Part shown: positions 1 through 8,633 of the stretch, one piece after another
Layout: each line of letters starts with the position of its first letter
Numbering within the stretch: position 1 is the first letter of the stretch
NCBI RefSeq assembly: GCF_002871935.1
Contig: NZ_PNHQ01000006.1
Location: 1-64,000, forward strand
Direction of reading: 5' to 3'
DNA: 64,000 bases
DNA from: Aerococcus viridans
GTDB taxonomy: Bacteria > Bacillota > Bacilli > Lactobacillales > Aerococcaceae
Notes under the pieces: model-generated
Seen by the model: the letters and a program-made list of their open reading frames with translations, nothing else
Database searches by the model: none
What the model was told of the DNA's origin: nothing
Position numbers and translations under genes: made by a program

Positions 1-32
1 AAAAGGGCCATGCTTATCTTGTAAATAAACAT
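1..32 (-). CDS. possible 5' end of a gene running off the left edge
   Basis: On the minus strand a strong Shine-Dalgarno (AAGGAGGGG, about 34-42) sits just before an ATG at 30-32, and the frame stays open for the ten codons (MFIYKISMAL) to the window edge. Nothing in ten residues identifies a product. The same bases also form an imperfect hairpin (AGGG-CATG with CATG-CCCT), so a terminator is the alternative reading. The quality of the ribosome binding site is the only reason to list it. Confidence 0.35.
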   Translation of the reverse strand, partial: MFIYKISMAL

Positions 33-132
33 GACCCCTCCTTTATTAAAAACTTAATTAAAAAAATAACTGTGATTATTTATTTTTGGTCACCAACACT
101 ATTTGACACAGAACCAGTTTTTTAAATAAATA

Positions 133-176
133 AAACCGCTATACACCAACTTCGAAACGTTGATATATAGCGGTTT
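133..176 (-). terminator. intrinsic terminator after tRNA-Arg
   Basis: Arms AAACCGCTATA (133-143) and TATAGCGGTTT (166-176) pair perfectly. On the minus strand the hairpin is followed by a T-rich run (TTTTATTTATTT). It lies just 3' of the tRNA and ends that transcript. Confidence 0.8.
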
Positions 177-183
177 CTATTAA

Positions 184-257
184 TGTTAAGAGTGGGATTC
201 GAACCCACGACCTACGGTTTAGAAGACCGTTGCTCTATCCAGCTGAGCTATCCTAAC
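184..257 (-). tRNA. tRNA-Arg (anticodon UCU)
   Basis: The minus strand folds as a complete cloverleaf. The acceptor arm GTTAGGA (251-257) pairs with TCTTAAC (185-191) through one G-T wobble. The anticodon arm is ACGGT-CTTCTAA-ACCGT with anticodon TCT, and the T arm carries GGTTCGAATCC. The 3' CCA is not encoded. It decodes AGA/AGG arginine codons. It has its own promoter and terminator, so it appears to be a single-gene transcription unit downstream of hflX. Confidence 0.95.
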
Positions 258-291
258 AAAAGCTGCCAATCTTAAATGACAACTACTAAAT

Positions 292-319
292 TTTATACCA
301 AGATAGTAAGTTCTGTCAA
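292..319 (-). promoter_or_regulatory. sigma-A promoter of tRNA-Arg
   Basis: On the minus strand TTGACA (314-319) is followed after 16 bases by TATAAA (292-297). The -10 lies about 35 bases before the tRNA 5' end. The -35 is a perfect consensus, as expected for a stable-RNA promoter. It overlaps the 3' end of hflX. Confidence 0.7.
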
Positions 320-326
320 GCACTTT

Positions 327-1556
327 TTATCTTGGCTTAGGCAATTGTAAATATTTAGGCTTAAATAAATGCAATTTGTATGTTTGGGCTTCCTCATCGA
401 AGGATAAGTTTTCAAAATAAATACGATCTTGTAAACCCATCCAGTTACCAATTTGATTAGGAGAAACTGAGATTTCAATTTCATCATATTGCTTCTTCAA
501 TTCATCGATAATAGCCACTAATAAATTTTGAATGCTATCACCAGACTTAGCACTAATCTGTATATTGGGTTGATTAAAAGCTAAAACAGCTTGACTGCTA
601 TCTAACTTATCCATCTTATTATAAACGAATAAATGTGGTATATCTAACATATCTAATTGCTTCAAAGTATCCAACACAACTGCTTCTTGTTCACTAGCAT
701 ATGGTGAGGAAGCATCAATCACAATTAACATCAAGTCTACCTGTCTACTCTCTTCCAAGGTTGAATGAAATGAATCAATGATTTGTGGTGGTAAATCTTG
801 GATAAAGCCTACTGTATCAGTTATAGACATTTGAAAGTGGTTGTTTAACGAAAATACGCGAGTTAACGGTGTTAAAGTTGCAAACAATTGATTTTCTTCT
901 AAAGTATTCGCTTCAGTTAAAGCGTTGGTAATCGTAGACTTTCCAGCATTTGTATACCCAATTAAACCCAATTGAAAAATAGCGCCCTTTTCCCGATTCT
1001 CACGAGTTCGACTGCGATGTTTTTCAACTTCTTTTAACTCCCCCTTAATACGTTGAATATCGTTTCGAAGCACCCGACGATCTTGTTCAATCTTTGTTTC
1101 ACCAGGACCTCTTGTCCCGATTCCCCCACCAAGTCTGGAGAGTGCATTATAGTTACCAGCTAATCGCGGTAAAAGATATTCATTTTGTGCTAAAGCTACC
1201 TGAAACTTACCTTCTTTTGAAGTTGCGCGCATAGCAAAAATATCTAAAATTAATTGAATACGATCAATTACTGGGAAATCCACAGCTTGTTGAAGGTTAT
1301 TATTTTGTGATGGTGTTAATTGTTGGTAAAAAATAATTAAGTCAGCTTCTTTTACTTCAGCCTGCGACGCTAATTCATCTACTTTCCCTTTACCAATAAG
1401 GGTTCTAGCATCATAGCGTTCACGTTTTTGTGAAACGAATCCTACAACTTTTCCACCTGCTGTGTTCACTAACTCCTCTAATTCTTCAATTTGCATATCA
1501 AATTGACGGTCACTAATATCAGGTGTCTGAACTGCTGCTAATAAAACTTTTTGCAT
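327..1556 (-). CDS. hflX: GTPase HflX
   Basis: Ribosome-associated GTPase that splits stalled or hibernating 70S ribosomes in characterised bacteria. The 409 residues show the HflX N-terminal domain, the glycine-rich linker GGGIGTRGPGETK (about 143-155), a coiled segment, and a G domain with P-loop GYTNAGKS (200-207), DTVGF and NKMD motifs. Length matches the family. The ATG is preceded by GGAGG at good spacing. It is the last gene of the leftward folD-to-hflX run, 32 bases after miaA. The miaA-hflX neighbourhood is common in bacteria. Confidence 0.95.
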   Translation of the reverse strand: MQKVLLAAVQTPDISDRQFDMQIEELEELVNTAGGKVVGFVSQKRERYDARTLIGKGKVDELASQAEVKEADLIIFYQQLTPSQNNNLQQAVDFPVIDRIQLILDIFAMRATSKEGKFQVALAQNEYLLPRLAGNYNALSRLGGGIGTRGPGETKIEQDRRVLRNDIQRIKGELKEVEKHRSRTRENREKGAIFQLGLIGYTNAGKSTITNALTEANTLEENQLFATLTPLTRVFSLNNHFQMSITDTVGFIQDLPPQIIDSFHSTLEESRQVDLMLIVIDASSPYASEQEAVVLDTLKQLDMLDIPHLFVYNKMDKLDSSQAVLAFNQPNIQISAKSGDSIQNLLVAIIDELKKQYDEIEISVSPNQIGNWMGLQDRIYFENLSFDEEAQTYKLHLFKPKYLQLPKPR

Positions 1557-1588
1557 ACATCTTCCTCCTTCTGAACCGAAAATCTATG

Positions 1589-2539
1589 CTAATGCACACT
1601 AGTGGTATTTAAAAAATCATCAACTAGTTTTAATAAATCCTGTAAATCTTGTGGATGTGCTACTAAATCTACCCAATGCACATCTGTTAAACGATTTTTG
1701 ATCCATGTTATTTGACGCTTGGCATAACGTCTTGAATTTTGCTTTAAATCTTCTAAAGCAATATCAAGCGATATCTCTCCACGGATATAAGGAAATAGTT
1801 CCTTATATCCAATGGCTTTCATTGATTGTTGGTTTTTATCTAGATTTTGAGATAATAACCATTTACTTTCTTCGACAAGGCCTTGATTTACCATATCATC
1901 TACACGCTTATTAATTCTATCATATAGCACTTGACGGTCAGTATTTAAAGCAATAATACATAGTTCATAAGGAGAAACATGATTATCATGTGTTTCTGAC
2001 TGGTCAGAAAAGAGTTTATCTGAAAAAGTCCCTACTTCCAGTGCTCGAATAACTCTCCTTAAATTATTTGGATGAATTTGTTCTGCTGCCTTAGGATCTA
2101 AATCAACTAATTTTTGATAAACAACCTGGTTTCCTTCATTTTTAGCTAACTTTTCCATTTGCGTACGAAATTTAGGATGCTCTAGGTTATCGCCACCTAA
2201 TGACAAATCATAAATGAAAGACTCCAAATATAAACCAGTTCCACCAACCAATATAGGGATTTTACCCTTAGCTAAAATATCCTCCATCGCCGCCTTTGCG
2301 TCTGACTTAAAACGGGAAACAGAATACTCTTCATCAACTCTAACATATGAAATTAAATGATGTACTGCTTCTGCTTGTTCACTTTTAGTTGGTGTCGCTG
2401 TACCAACATCTAAGGATTTATATATTTGCATGGAATCACCATTAATAATTTCGCCATTAAATGCTTTGGCTAATTTTAAAGATAAGCTAGTCTTCCCTAC
2501 CCCAGTCGGTCCAGCTATCACGATTAGTTTGGGTTTCAT
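1589..2539 (-). CDS. miaA: tRNA dimethylallyltransferase
   Basis: Transfers dimethylallyl from DMAPP to N6 of A37 in tRNAs reading UNN codons. The 316-residue protein has the P-loop GPTGVGKTS near residue 10, the catalytic-aspartate motif GDSMQIYK (about 34-41), VGGTGLYLES and the C-terminal QSMKAIGYKE motif, all typical of MiaA. The start has GGAG eight bases upstream. It lies between recN and hflX in the same direction with short gaps, so cotranscription is likely. Its DMAPP would come from the isoprenoid pathway that also feeds the nearby ispA product. Confidence 0.95.
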   Translation of the reverse strand: MKPKLIVIAGPTGVGKTSLSLKLAKAFNGEIINGDSMQIYKSLDVGTATPTKSEQAEAVHHLISYVRVDEEYSVSRFKSDAKAAMEDILAKGKIPILVGGTGLYLESFIYDLSLGGDNLEHPKFRTQMEKLAKNEGNQVVYQKLVDLDPKAAEQIHPNNLRRVIRALEVGTFSDKLFSDQSETHDNHVSPYELCIIALNTDRQVLYDRINKRVDDMVNQGLVEESKWLLSQNLDKNQQSMKAIGYKELFPYIRGEISLDIALEDLKQNSRRYAKRQITWIKNRLTDVHWVDLVAHPQDLQDLLKLVDDFLNTTSVH

Positions 2540-2557
2540 GCGCCCACTCCTTCTATT

Positions 2558-4252
2558 TTACCGAAGATTTGCTTTAAATTGTCGATCTTCTTCAATCTGC
2601 TCTGCTGCTGCCTCTTTTGCAACTGCGGTAATGTTTGACCCAGTTAGCATTCTTGCAACTTCATTTATGCGTTCTTCATTTGTTAATAATCGTACATTGG
2701 TATATGTACGATCACTTTTTTCTTCTTTAGAAATAAATAATTGATGGTCTGCCATAGCAGCTACCTGTGGTAAATGAGTGATACATAAAACCTGAGCTTT
2801 AAGAGCAATCTCAAACATTTTAGTTGCGATTGCTTGTGCCACACGACCAGATACACCTGTATCCACTTCATCAAATATTATCGCTGTTACACCAGATGCA
2901 TTTTGAAAAATAGTTTTCATGGCTAACATCAACCGCGACAATTCACCACCTGATGCAACCTTAACTAAGGGTTTAAATGGCTCTCCAGGGTTTGTCGCAA
3001 TCATAAACGTCACATCATCCATACCATCTGGCCCTAATTCAGCCAATGGTTGCATATCTACACGGAATTTGGCCTTTTCCATATAGAGTGCTTGCATTTG
3101 CCTTTCGATTGCTTTAACTAATCCATCAATAGCTGCTCTTCTACTATCAGATAATTTCTGTGCTATATCTAATGCATTGCTATGTGCTTTTTTTACAGCG
3201 TTCTTTAACTTCTGTTGATTTGATTCACGATTTTCCAACTCTTTTAACTCTTCTTTAGCTTTATCCAAGTATACTAAAATTGCTTCTGTATTTTCTCCAT
3301 ATTTGCGGGTGAGATTTTTATAAACAGCTAATCGTTCGATAATTTCATCTAGTCGGTTAGGGTCATAATGTAGTTGGTCAACCTGATCTGAAATGCTAGA
3401 AGCTATATCTTGTAAGGCATAGTAAGTACCTGTTATTTGCTCGTAATAATCACTATAAGCCGAGTCAAAATCGCGAATAGTTTCCAATTCCCCAATAACT
3501 TGACCCACTAAGTCTATAATATTAAATTCTGAATTAGATAATAAACTATTAGAAGCACCTAATGCATCCGCAATTTTTTGAAAATTTTGTAGTTGATCCC
3601 GCTCAATAATCAAAGCTTCGTTTTCACCAACTTGCAAGTTAGCAGATTCGATTTCATTTATTTGAAACTTCAGTAGATCTACCCGCTGAGCTGCTTCTTG
3701 TTCATTTAAATCCTGACTATCTAATTTTCTTTTAGCAGCTTGATAACTAGCATATGCTTCTTTATACTCAGCCAACTTAGGAGCGATATCACTTTTTGCA
3801 AAGTGATCCAGCAAATGAATATGATTGCTAGTATTCATTAAAGTTTGATGCTCATTTTGTCCATGAATATCTACAATATGTGTCCCTAGCGCTTTAAGCA
3901 TACTAACCGTCATAGAAACGCCATTGACTTTAATCGTATTCTTACCGTTAGTATCTAGTTGTCGAACGACCATCAACTGAGCGTCATCAAATGGTATATC
4001 ATTATCTACCAGCATAGCTCGTCCTTCATCTGAAAGATCAGGCATATAAAAAATACCGCGTAAATCAAATTTTTCACTACCATAGCGAATGAAGTCTGTT
4101 GATCCACGACCTCCTACTAATAAGCCAACAGCATCGATAATGATTGACTTCCCCGCACCTGTTTCCCCAGTTAGAACGGTCATGCCGGTATCAAAATCAA
4201 TCGTTAAATCTTCTATAATCGCAAAATTTTTAATTGTAAGATGCTGAAGCAT
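2558..4252 (-). CDS. recN: DNA repair protein RecN
   Basis: SMC-like ATPase that acts early in double-strand break repair and helps recombination during transformation. It has 564 residues: Walker A GETGAGKS (about 30-37), a long central coiled coil (about 150-380), the ABC signature SGGELSRLMLAM and Walker B IIFDEVDTGVSG in the C-terminal third. The start follows GGGAGA. In Bacillus and many Firmicutes the arginine repressor gene ahrC/argR sits directly before recN. Here only 40 bases separate recN from tlyA, so argR is absent from this position. Confidence 0.95.
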   Translation of the reverse strand: MLQHLTIKNFAIIEDLTIDFDTGMTVLTGETGAGKSIIIDAVGLLVGGRGSTDFIRYGSEKFDLRGIFYMPDLSDEGRAMLVDNDIPFDDAQLMVVRQLDTNGKNTIKVNGVSMTVSMLKALGTHIVDIHGQNEHQTLMNTSNHIHLLDHFAKSDIAPKLAEYKEAYASYQAAKRKLDSQDLNEQEAAQRVDLLKFQINEIESANLQVGENEALIIERDQLQNFQKIADALGASNSLLSNSEFNIIDLVGQVIGELETIRDFDSAYSDYYEQITGTYYALQDIASSISDQVDQLHYDPNRLDEIIERLAVYKNLTRKYGENTEAILVYLDKAKEELKELENRESNQQKLKNAVKKAHSNALDIAQKLSDSRRAAIDGLVKAIERQMQALYMEKAKFRVDMQPLAELGPDGMDDVTFMIATNPGEPFKPLVKVASGGELSRLMLAMKTIFQNASGVTAIIFDEVDTGVSGRVAQAIATKMFEIALKAQVLCITHLPQVAAMADHQLFISKEEKSDRTYTNVRLLTNEERINEVARMLTGSNITAVAKEAAAEQIEEDRQFKANLR

Positions 4253-4292
4253 TTACATCTCTCCCCTTATCTAACCATTTAGATATCCATCA

Positions 4293-5108
4293 TTAATGAA
4301 AAACCGAATGCGCCTCTTCAATTACCGCACTTATATCAATGGTACAATCGATTTTCCCTAGTTCACCTTCTGTATTTGTTAATAGCATCAAGAATTCTAT
4401 ATTTCCTGACCCACCAGTAATTGGTGAGTAGGTCAAACCTGAAACATCATATCCTAAACCAATTGCAGTTTCCATTGTGTGAGTTATAACGTCTTTATGT
4501 ACTTGCTTATCTCGTACAATACCTTTTTTACCAACTTTATCTTTACCTGCTTCAAACTGAGGTTTAACCAAGGCCGCAACCTGACCATTTATTTTTAAAA
4601 TAGACCGTAAAGGCGGTAGGATTAAGTCTAAGGAAATAAAAGAAACATCAATGGTTGCAATATCTGGTTGTCCAGCCACAAAATCTTCTGGTTTTGAATA
4701 CCGGAAGTTGGTTTGTTCCATGACCACTACACGGTCATCCGACCTCAATTTCCAGTCTAGTTGATTCGTACCAACATCCAATGCATAAGACATACTTGCA
4801 CCATTTTGTAGTGCTACATCCGTAAAACCACCTGTGGACGATCCAATATCTAAAACTTTTTTATCAGTGAAATCGATAGCAAAAGTTTCCATGGCTTTTA
4901 CCAATTTAAAACCACCTCTGGATACAAATGGTATATCTTCACCTTTTAAAGTTAATTTTGTTGTCACAGATAGTTTCTCACCCGGTTTATCCACTCTCTG
5001 GGCTTTTTCAGTATAAATTTGTCCAGCCATGATAAAACGTTTTGCTTTCTCACGTGAATCTGCTAATCCTTGCCGAACAACTAAAATGTCAGCTCTCTCT
5101 TTCTCCAT
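4293..5108 (-). CDS. tlyA: TlyA-family rRNA 2'-O-methyltransferase
   Basis: The protein (271 aa) has an N-terminal S4 RNA-binding domain (about residues 5-65, with LADSREKAKRFIMAGQI) and a C-terminal FtsJ-type SAM methyltransferase (about 65-250). The SAM motif is VLDIGSSTGGFTD and a second conserved block is IDVSFISLDLILPP. Mycobacterial TlyA methylates ribose of 16S and 23S rRNA cytidines; the substrate of the Firmicute (YqxC) type is inferred. The start has GGAG five bases upstream. It is downstream of ispA in the same run. Confidence 0.88.
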   Translation of the reverse strand: MEKERADILVVRQGLADSREKAKRFIMAGQIYTEKAQRVDKPGEKLSVTTKLTLKGEDIPFVSRGGFKLVKAMETFAIDFTDKKVLDIGSSTGGFTDVALQNGASMSYALDVGTNQLDWKLRSDDRVVVMEQTNFRYSKPEDFVAGQPDIATIDVSFISLDLILPPLRSILKINGQVAALVKPQFEAGKDKVGKKGIVRDKQVHKDVITHTMETAIGLGYDVSGLTYSPITGGSGNIEFLMLLTNTEGELGKIDCTIDISAVIEEAHSVFH

Positions 5109-5129
5109 TTATTCTCCTTATTTATTTCG

Positions 5130-6026
5130 CTAAATTTTTAAGTACTTCAAGAAACCTGCTAGTAGGTCACGGTCAAAAGTTGGTTCGATTTCTTGTATTT
5201 GTTTTAATATATCATTACATATATTTACTTTATCATCCAATGCTGTCAACGCACCATTAGTTCCCATTATAGATGGATAGGTACTTTTATTTAGATCAAT
5301 ATCTGAATGATTAAGCTTACCTCTTTTTTCGTCTGTCCACATTACTTCTTGTAAATCATTTTGAATTTGATAAGCAACGCCATAGGTCCAAGCAAAATCA
5401 TCTAATAAAATTGCCACATCTTTAGATACTTGTGCAATTTGTGCACTGGCAAAAATTGCATATCTAATCAGTTCACCAGTTTTATGTTTATGTATATTCT
5501 GCATGGTAAGCAAATCTATTCGTTTGCCTTCTGAATCGACATCCATTACTTGTCCAGCAATCATACCCGTGCTTCCTGCTGCCTTCGACAACTCCGCAAT
5601 CAATTTCACTTTCGTTTGATTGTCACTAATATAATCATCATTAGCTATCAGCGCAAACGCATCAGTCAGTAAAGAATCACCTGCTAAGATAGCGGTTGCC
5701 TCATCAAAGGCTTTATGATTTGTTAGCTTTCCACGACGATAATCATCGTTGTCCATTGCTGGTAAATCATCATGTATAAGGGAATAAGTGTGGATATATT
5801 CCAATGCAATAGCCGTATTTAACCCTAAGCGAATATCTGTATTTAAAGATTCTAAAGTTGCCAATAGTAGCATTGGACGAATACGTTTACCACCAGTATT
5901 TAATGAATATACCATTGATTCTTTTAATTGTTCTGGTTGTGTTTGTTCATATTGATCGACAGCATTAAGTATCGCTTCATCTAAAACTGGCAAATATTTT
6001 TCTATGAAAGTTGTTGCCTTCATCAT
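5130..6026 (-). CDS. ispA: farnesyl/geranyl diphosphate synthase
   Basis: Head-to-tail prenyl synthase that makes C15 (or longer) allylic diphosphate for undecaprenyl phosphate and menaquinone precursors. The 298-residue protein has the first aspartate-rich motif HDDLPAMDNDDYRRGK near residues 90-105, preceded by GGKRIRP and followed by HKTG. The second aspartate motif, normally DDxxD, reads NDLQE here (in YQIQNDLQEV). The ATG overlaps the xseB stop (ATGA), indicating coupled translation. The dxs gene that follows ispA in Bacillus is absent, as expected in mevalonate-pathway Lactobacillales. Confidence 0.9.
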   Translation of the reverse strand: MMKATTFIEKYLPVLDEAILNAVDQYEQTQPEQLKESMVYSLNTGGKRIRPMLLLATLESLNTDIRLGLNTAIALEYIHTYSLIHDDLPAMDNDDYRRGKLTNHKAFDEATAILAGDSLLTDAFALIANDDYISDNQTKVKLIAELSKAAGSTGMIAGQVMDVDSEGKRIDLLTMQNIHKHKTGELIRYAIFASAQIAQVSKDVAILLDDFAWTYGVAYQIQNDLQEVMWTDEKRGKLNHSDIDLNKSTYPSIMGTNGALTALDDKVNICNDILKQIQEIEPTFDRDLLAGFLKYLKI

Positions 6027-6268
6027 ACATCCCCTTGGCTTGTTGGTTCTTCAAATGCTTCGAGTTGTCCACTTTCTGACATCAGTTTAGTCATCGTTTC
6101 TTCCGCATTTTCAAGGGTTTGGCTACAATATTTGCTTAAAGCGATACCATCTTGAAATGCTTCCATCGACTCTTCCAACTTGATATCACCATCTTGGAGC
6201 TGATTCACAATTTCTTCTAATTTTTCTAATGCTTCTTCAAAAGATAATTTTGAGGTGTCAATAGACAT
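6023..6268 (-). CDS. xseB: exodeoxyribonuclease VII small subunit
   Basis: Small subunit (81 aa) of exonuclease VII, which degrades single-stranded DNA to oligonucleotides. It shows the family pattern LSFEEALEKLEEIVNQLQDG near the N terminus, then a second helix with SMEAFQDGIALSKYC. The ATG follows the xseA stop directly and overlaps ispA at its 3' end by four bases. This is a tightly coupled xseA-xseB-ispA cluster. Confidence 0.93.
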   Translation of the reverse strand: MSIDTSKLSFEEALEKLEEIVNQLQDGDIKLEESMEAFQDGIALSKYCSQTLENAEETMTKLMSESGQLEAFEEPTSQGDV

Positions 6269-7633
6269 TTATGATTCTCCTTTAATTTTAGATAATTGTT
6301 TCTTATCTGTTCCAGTAATTTGCGCGGTAATTTTTCCATCAGCTAATTGTATAGCTAATGAATCGCCTATATCCACCTTAGTAATTGAATCTACAGGCAT
6401 TTTATTACTTGTTACGTAGGCAAAACCTTTACTCATACGTTTCAATGGTGACAATAGATCTAATTGTGAAATGGCTTTTTGCAGTTGATACTCTTTAGCT
6501 CTTATTTGCTGACTATGATTACTGATTAATTGGTGCTGTAAGTAATTCACTTTTGTATGATAAGTTCCTAATGTAGTCAATGGCGTTGATTGATATAAAC
6601 TTTGGTCCAAATGTTGGATAGCCATTCTTTGTGATCGCATATTACTTTCTTGAGACTGGATCAGTTGAGCTTGTAGGTTTCTAAGTTTCAGTTGGTAACC
6701 TTCATATAATCTCAAAGGTTGCCTAAAAATATAAGCATTTTGATATTCTAATAATCGCTGATTAAGATATTGGATCCGATTTGCTTGCGCACGATATAAC
6801 CTTGCCTGTAATTCTTGAATCCGAATTAATTCATCCGACAATACTGGTGTCGCAATTTCTGCCGCTGCGGTTGGTGTAGCTGCTCTCATGTCACTTGCAA
6901 AGTCTACAAGCGTCGTATCTGTTTCATGACCAACTGAGGAAATGATAGGAATATTCATTTTACGAACGGCACGTACCACTTTCTCTTCGTTAAATGGCCA
7001 TAAGTCTTCTATTGATCCGCCACCACGTCCGATAATCACCGTATCATACTCACCATGTATTGAGACACGTTCTAAATTTTTCACTAATTCATCCGCCGCA
7101 TATTTACCTTGAACTGCAGTTGGATAAAGTGTTAGCTGAACAATCGGGTAACGACGTTTAACTGTAGTAATAATATCTCTTATTACAGCTCCCGAGGGTG
7201 AAGTAATCACTGCTATATTCTTAGGAAAGTGTGGTATCGGTTTGGGATCAAACTGAAAAACGCCTTCCTCAGTCAGCTGCCGCTTCAATTGTTCATAACG
7301 TTGGTAGAGGGCACCAACGCCATCTGGCTCAAGGTGGTCTATATATAGTTGATAGCGCCCCGTTTGATTAAATACACCTATCCGACCGATAGCTAATACT
7401 TTCATACCATCTTCTAAGTCAAACTTTAACTGGTTAAAGGCATTAGCAAACATGACACCCGATAGGACAGCATGATCATCCTTTAATGAAAAATATTGGT
7501 GTTTCGCCCGTTTACGATAATTAGACACTTCACCAGTTACATAGACTTGATGTAGGTAAGGATCTTTTTCAAATTTCGTAGCAATATATTGCGTCAGCTG
7601 ACTAACCGTTAAGTAATTTTTGTCAGACAACAT
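6269..7633 (-). CDS. xseA: exodeoxyribonuclease VII large subunit
   Basis: Catalytic subunit of exonuclease VII (454 aa). An N-terminal OB-fold (about 8-110, with VTGEVSNYRKRAKHQYFSLK) is followed by the catalytic region with VITSPSGAVIRDI, GRGGGSIEDLWPFNEE and SSVGHETDTTLVDFASDMRA. A long coiled coil and the C-terminal segment follow. Its ATG lies inside the end of folD, an 11-base overlap, and GAGG precedes it. Length and order match the conserved folD-xseA-xseB-ispA arrangement. Confidence 0.95.
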   Translation of the reverse strand: MLSDKNYLTVSQLTQYIATKFEKDPYLHQVYVTGEVSNYRKRAKHQYFSLKDDHAVLSGVMFANAFNQLKFDLEDGMKVLAIGRIGVFNQTGRYQLYIDHLEPDGVGALYQRYEQLKRQLTEEGVFQFDPKPIPHFPKNIAVITSPSGAVIRDIITTVKRRYPIVQLTLYPTAVQGKYAADELVKNLERVSIHGEYDTVIIGRGGGSIEDLWPFNEEKVVRAVRKMNIPIISSVGHETDTTLVDFASDMRAATPTAAAEIATPVLSDELIRIQELQARLYRAQANRIQYLNQRLLEYQNAYIFRQPLRLYEGYQLKLRNLQAQLIQSQESNMRSQRMAIQHLDQSLYQSTPLTTLGTYHTKVNYLQHQLISNHSQQIRAKEYQLQKAISQLDLLSPLKRMSKGFAYVTSNKMPVDSITKVDIGDSLAIQLADGKITAQITGTDKKQLSKIKGES

Positions 7634-8474
7634 CTGTCACTTCCTCTAGTCTATCAATCATCTGTTTAAATACCATTAACTTAGTAACTGGTCCAACCCC
7701 TCCTGGAACCGGGGTAATGGCATGTGTTTTTTCTGCTACATTTTCGTAGTCTACATCTCCAAATACTTTACCAGTCTCATCATAAGTTGTACCGATATCA
7801 ATAACCGTAGTCCCTGGTGAAACCATATCTGCAGTTAAAAATTTTGGAATACCAACAGCCACACAAATAATATCTGCTGAACGTGTTAATTCTGCCATAT
7901 TTTCGGTTTGACTATGGGCAAGCGTAACCGTTGCGCCACGTTGCAACATTAATTCAGCTAAAGGTTTACCTACGATAGTTGACCGCCCAATCATTACTGC
8001 TCTCTTACCTTTGAAACTTGTATTCACTTCATCCATCAATGTAATTGCCGAAAGTGGTGTATTCGGCACACGACTCTGATTACCTGCTAGCAAATTCCCC
8101 AAATGTATTGGGTGGATAGCATCTAGATCTTTATCCGGATCAATAGCAACATTGATTTTTTGAAAATCAATTTGTTTTGGTAGCGGCATTTCAATCATGA
8201 TGCCTTGTACACTGTTATCTTCATTAAGACGTTTAATGATTGCTAATAATTCCTCAGTTGTTGTTTCATTTGGACAAGAAATTAATTCATGTGCTACGCC
8301 AATTTTATCAGCAAACTTTGTTTTAGTTCGTGCATATGATGCACTTGCCTCATCATCACCACAAAGAATAATCACTATCTTTGGGTGAATACCATTATCT
8401 TTCAATTCACTAACTCTCTGTTTTAATAAATCAGTTTGTACCTTAACAAATTCTTTTGAACGAATTTCTATCAT
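7623..8474 (-). CDS. folD: methylenetetrahydrofolate dehydrogenase/cyclohydrolase
   Basis: Bifunctional enzyme interconverting 5,10-methylene-THF and 10-formyl-THF with NADP. The 283 residues include the YxxxK-type active site (SASYARTKTKFADKIG, about 43-58), QGIMIEMPLPKQ, the dinucleotide-binding stretch GRSTIVGKPLAELM and the C-terminal PVPGGVGPVTKLM signature. It begins the folD-to-hflX run. A terminator separates it from nusB upstream, so it probably has its own promoter in 8475-8590, although I see no clear consensus there. Confidence 0.95.
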   Translation of the reverse strand: MIEIRSKEFVKVQTDLLKQRVSELKDNGIHPKIVIILCGDDEASASYARTKTKFADKIGVAHELISCPNETTTEELLAIIKRLNEDNSVQGIMIEMPLPKQIDFQKINVAIDPDKDLDAIHPIHLGNLLAGNQSRVPNTPLSAITLMDEVNTSFKGKRAVMIGRSTIVGKPLAELMLQRGATVTLAHSQTENMAELTRSADIICVAVGIPKFLTADMVSPGTTVIDIGTTYDETGKVFGDVDYENVAEKTHAITPVPGGVGPVTKLMVFKQMIDRLEEVTDVV

Positions 8475-8590
8475 GATTGCCCACCTTATTCAATTTGTAA
8501 TGTAACAAGTATATCGAATGTTTCACTATAATAACAGTCATGTACTGATATTATACCTACATAAATTAATCATCATATATCACGAATTTT

Positions 8591-8615
8591 AAAAAGCCGG
8601 GACTTAAGTCCCGGC
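8591..8615 (-). terminator. terminator after nusB
   Basis: Perfect hairpin GCCGGGAC-TTAA-GTCCCGGC (8596-8615 as one 20-base palindrome) with TTTTTAAAA following on the minus strand. It lies 18 bases after the nusB stop and separates the efp/asp23/nusB group from folD. Confidence 0.85.
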
Positions 8616-8633
8616 CTCTAACACTCCAAACTA

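Noticed and set aside
1..41. Terminator hairpin at the left edge
   Set aside because: The arms pair imperfectly and the same bases give a much better ribosome site and ATG for a leftward gene, so I list the gene start instead.
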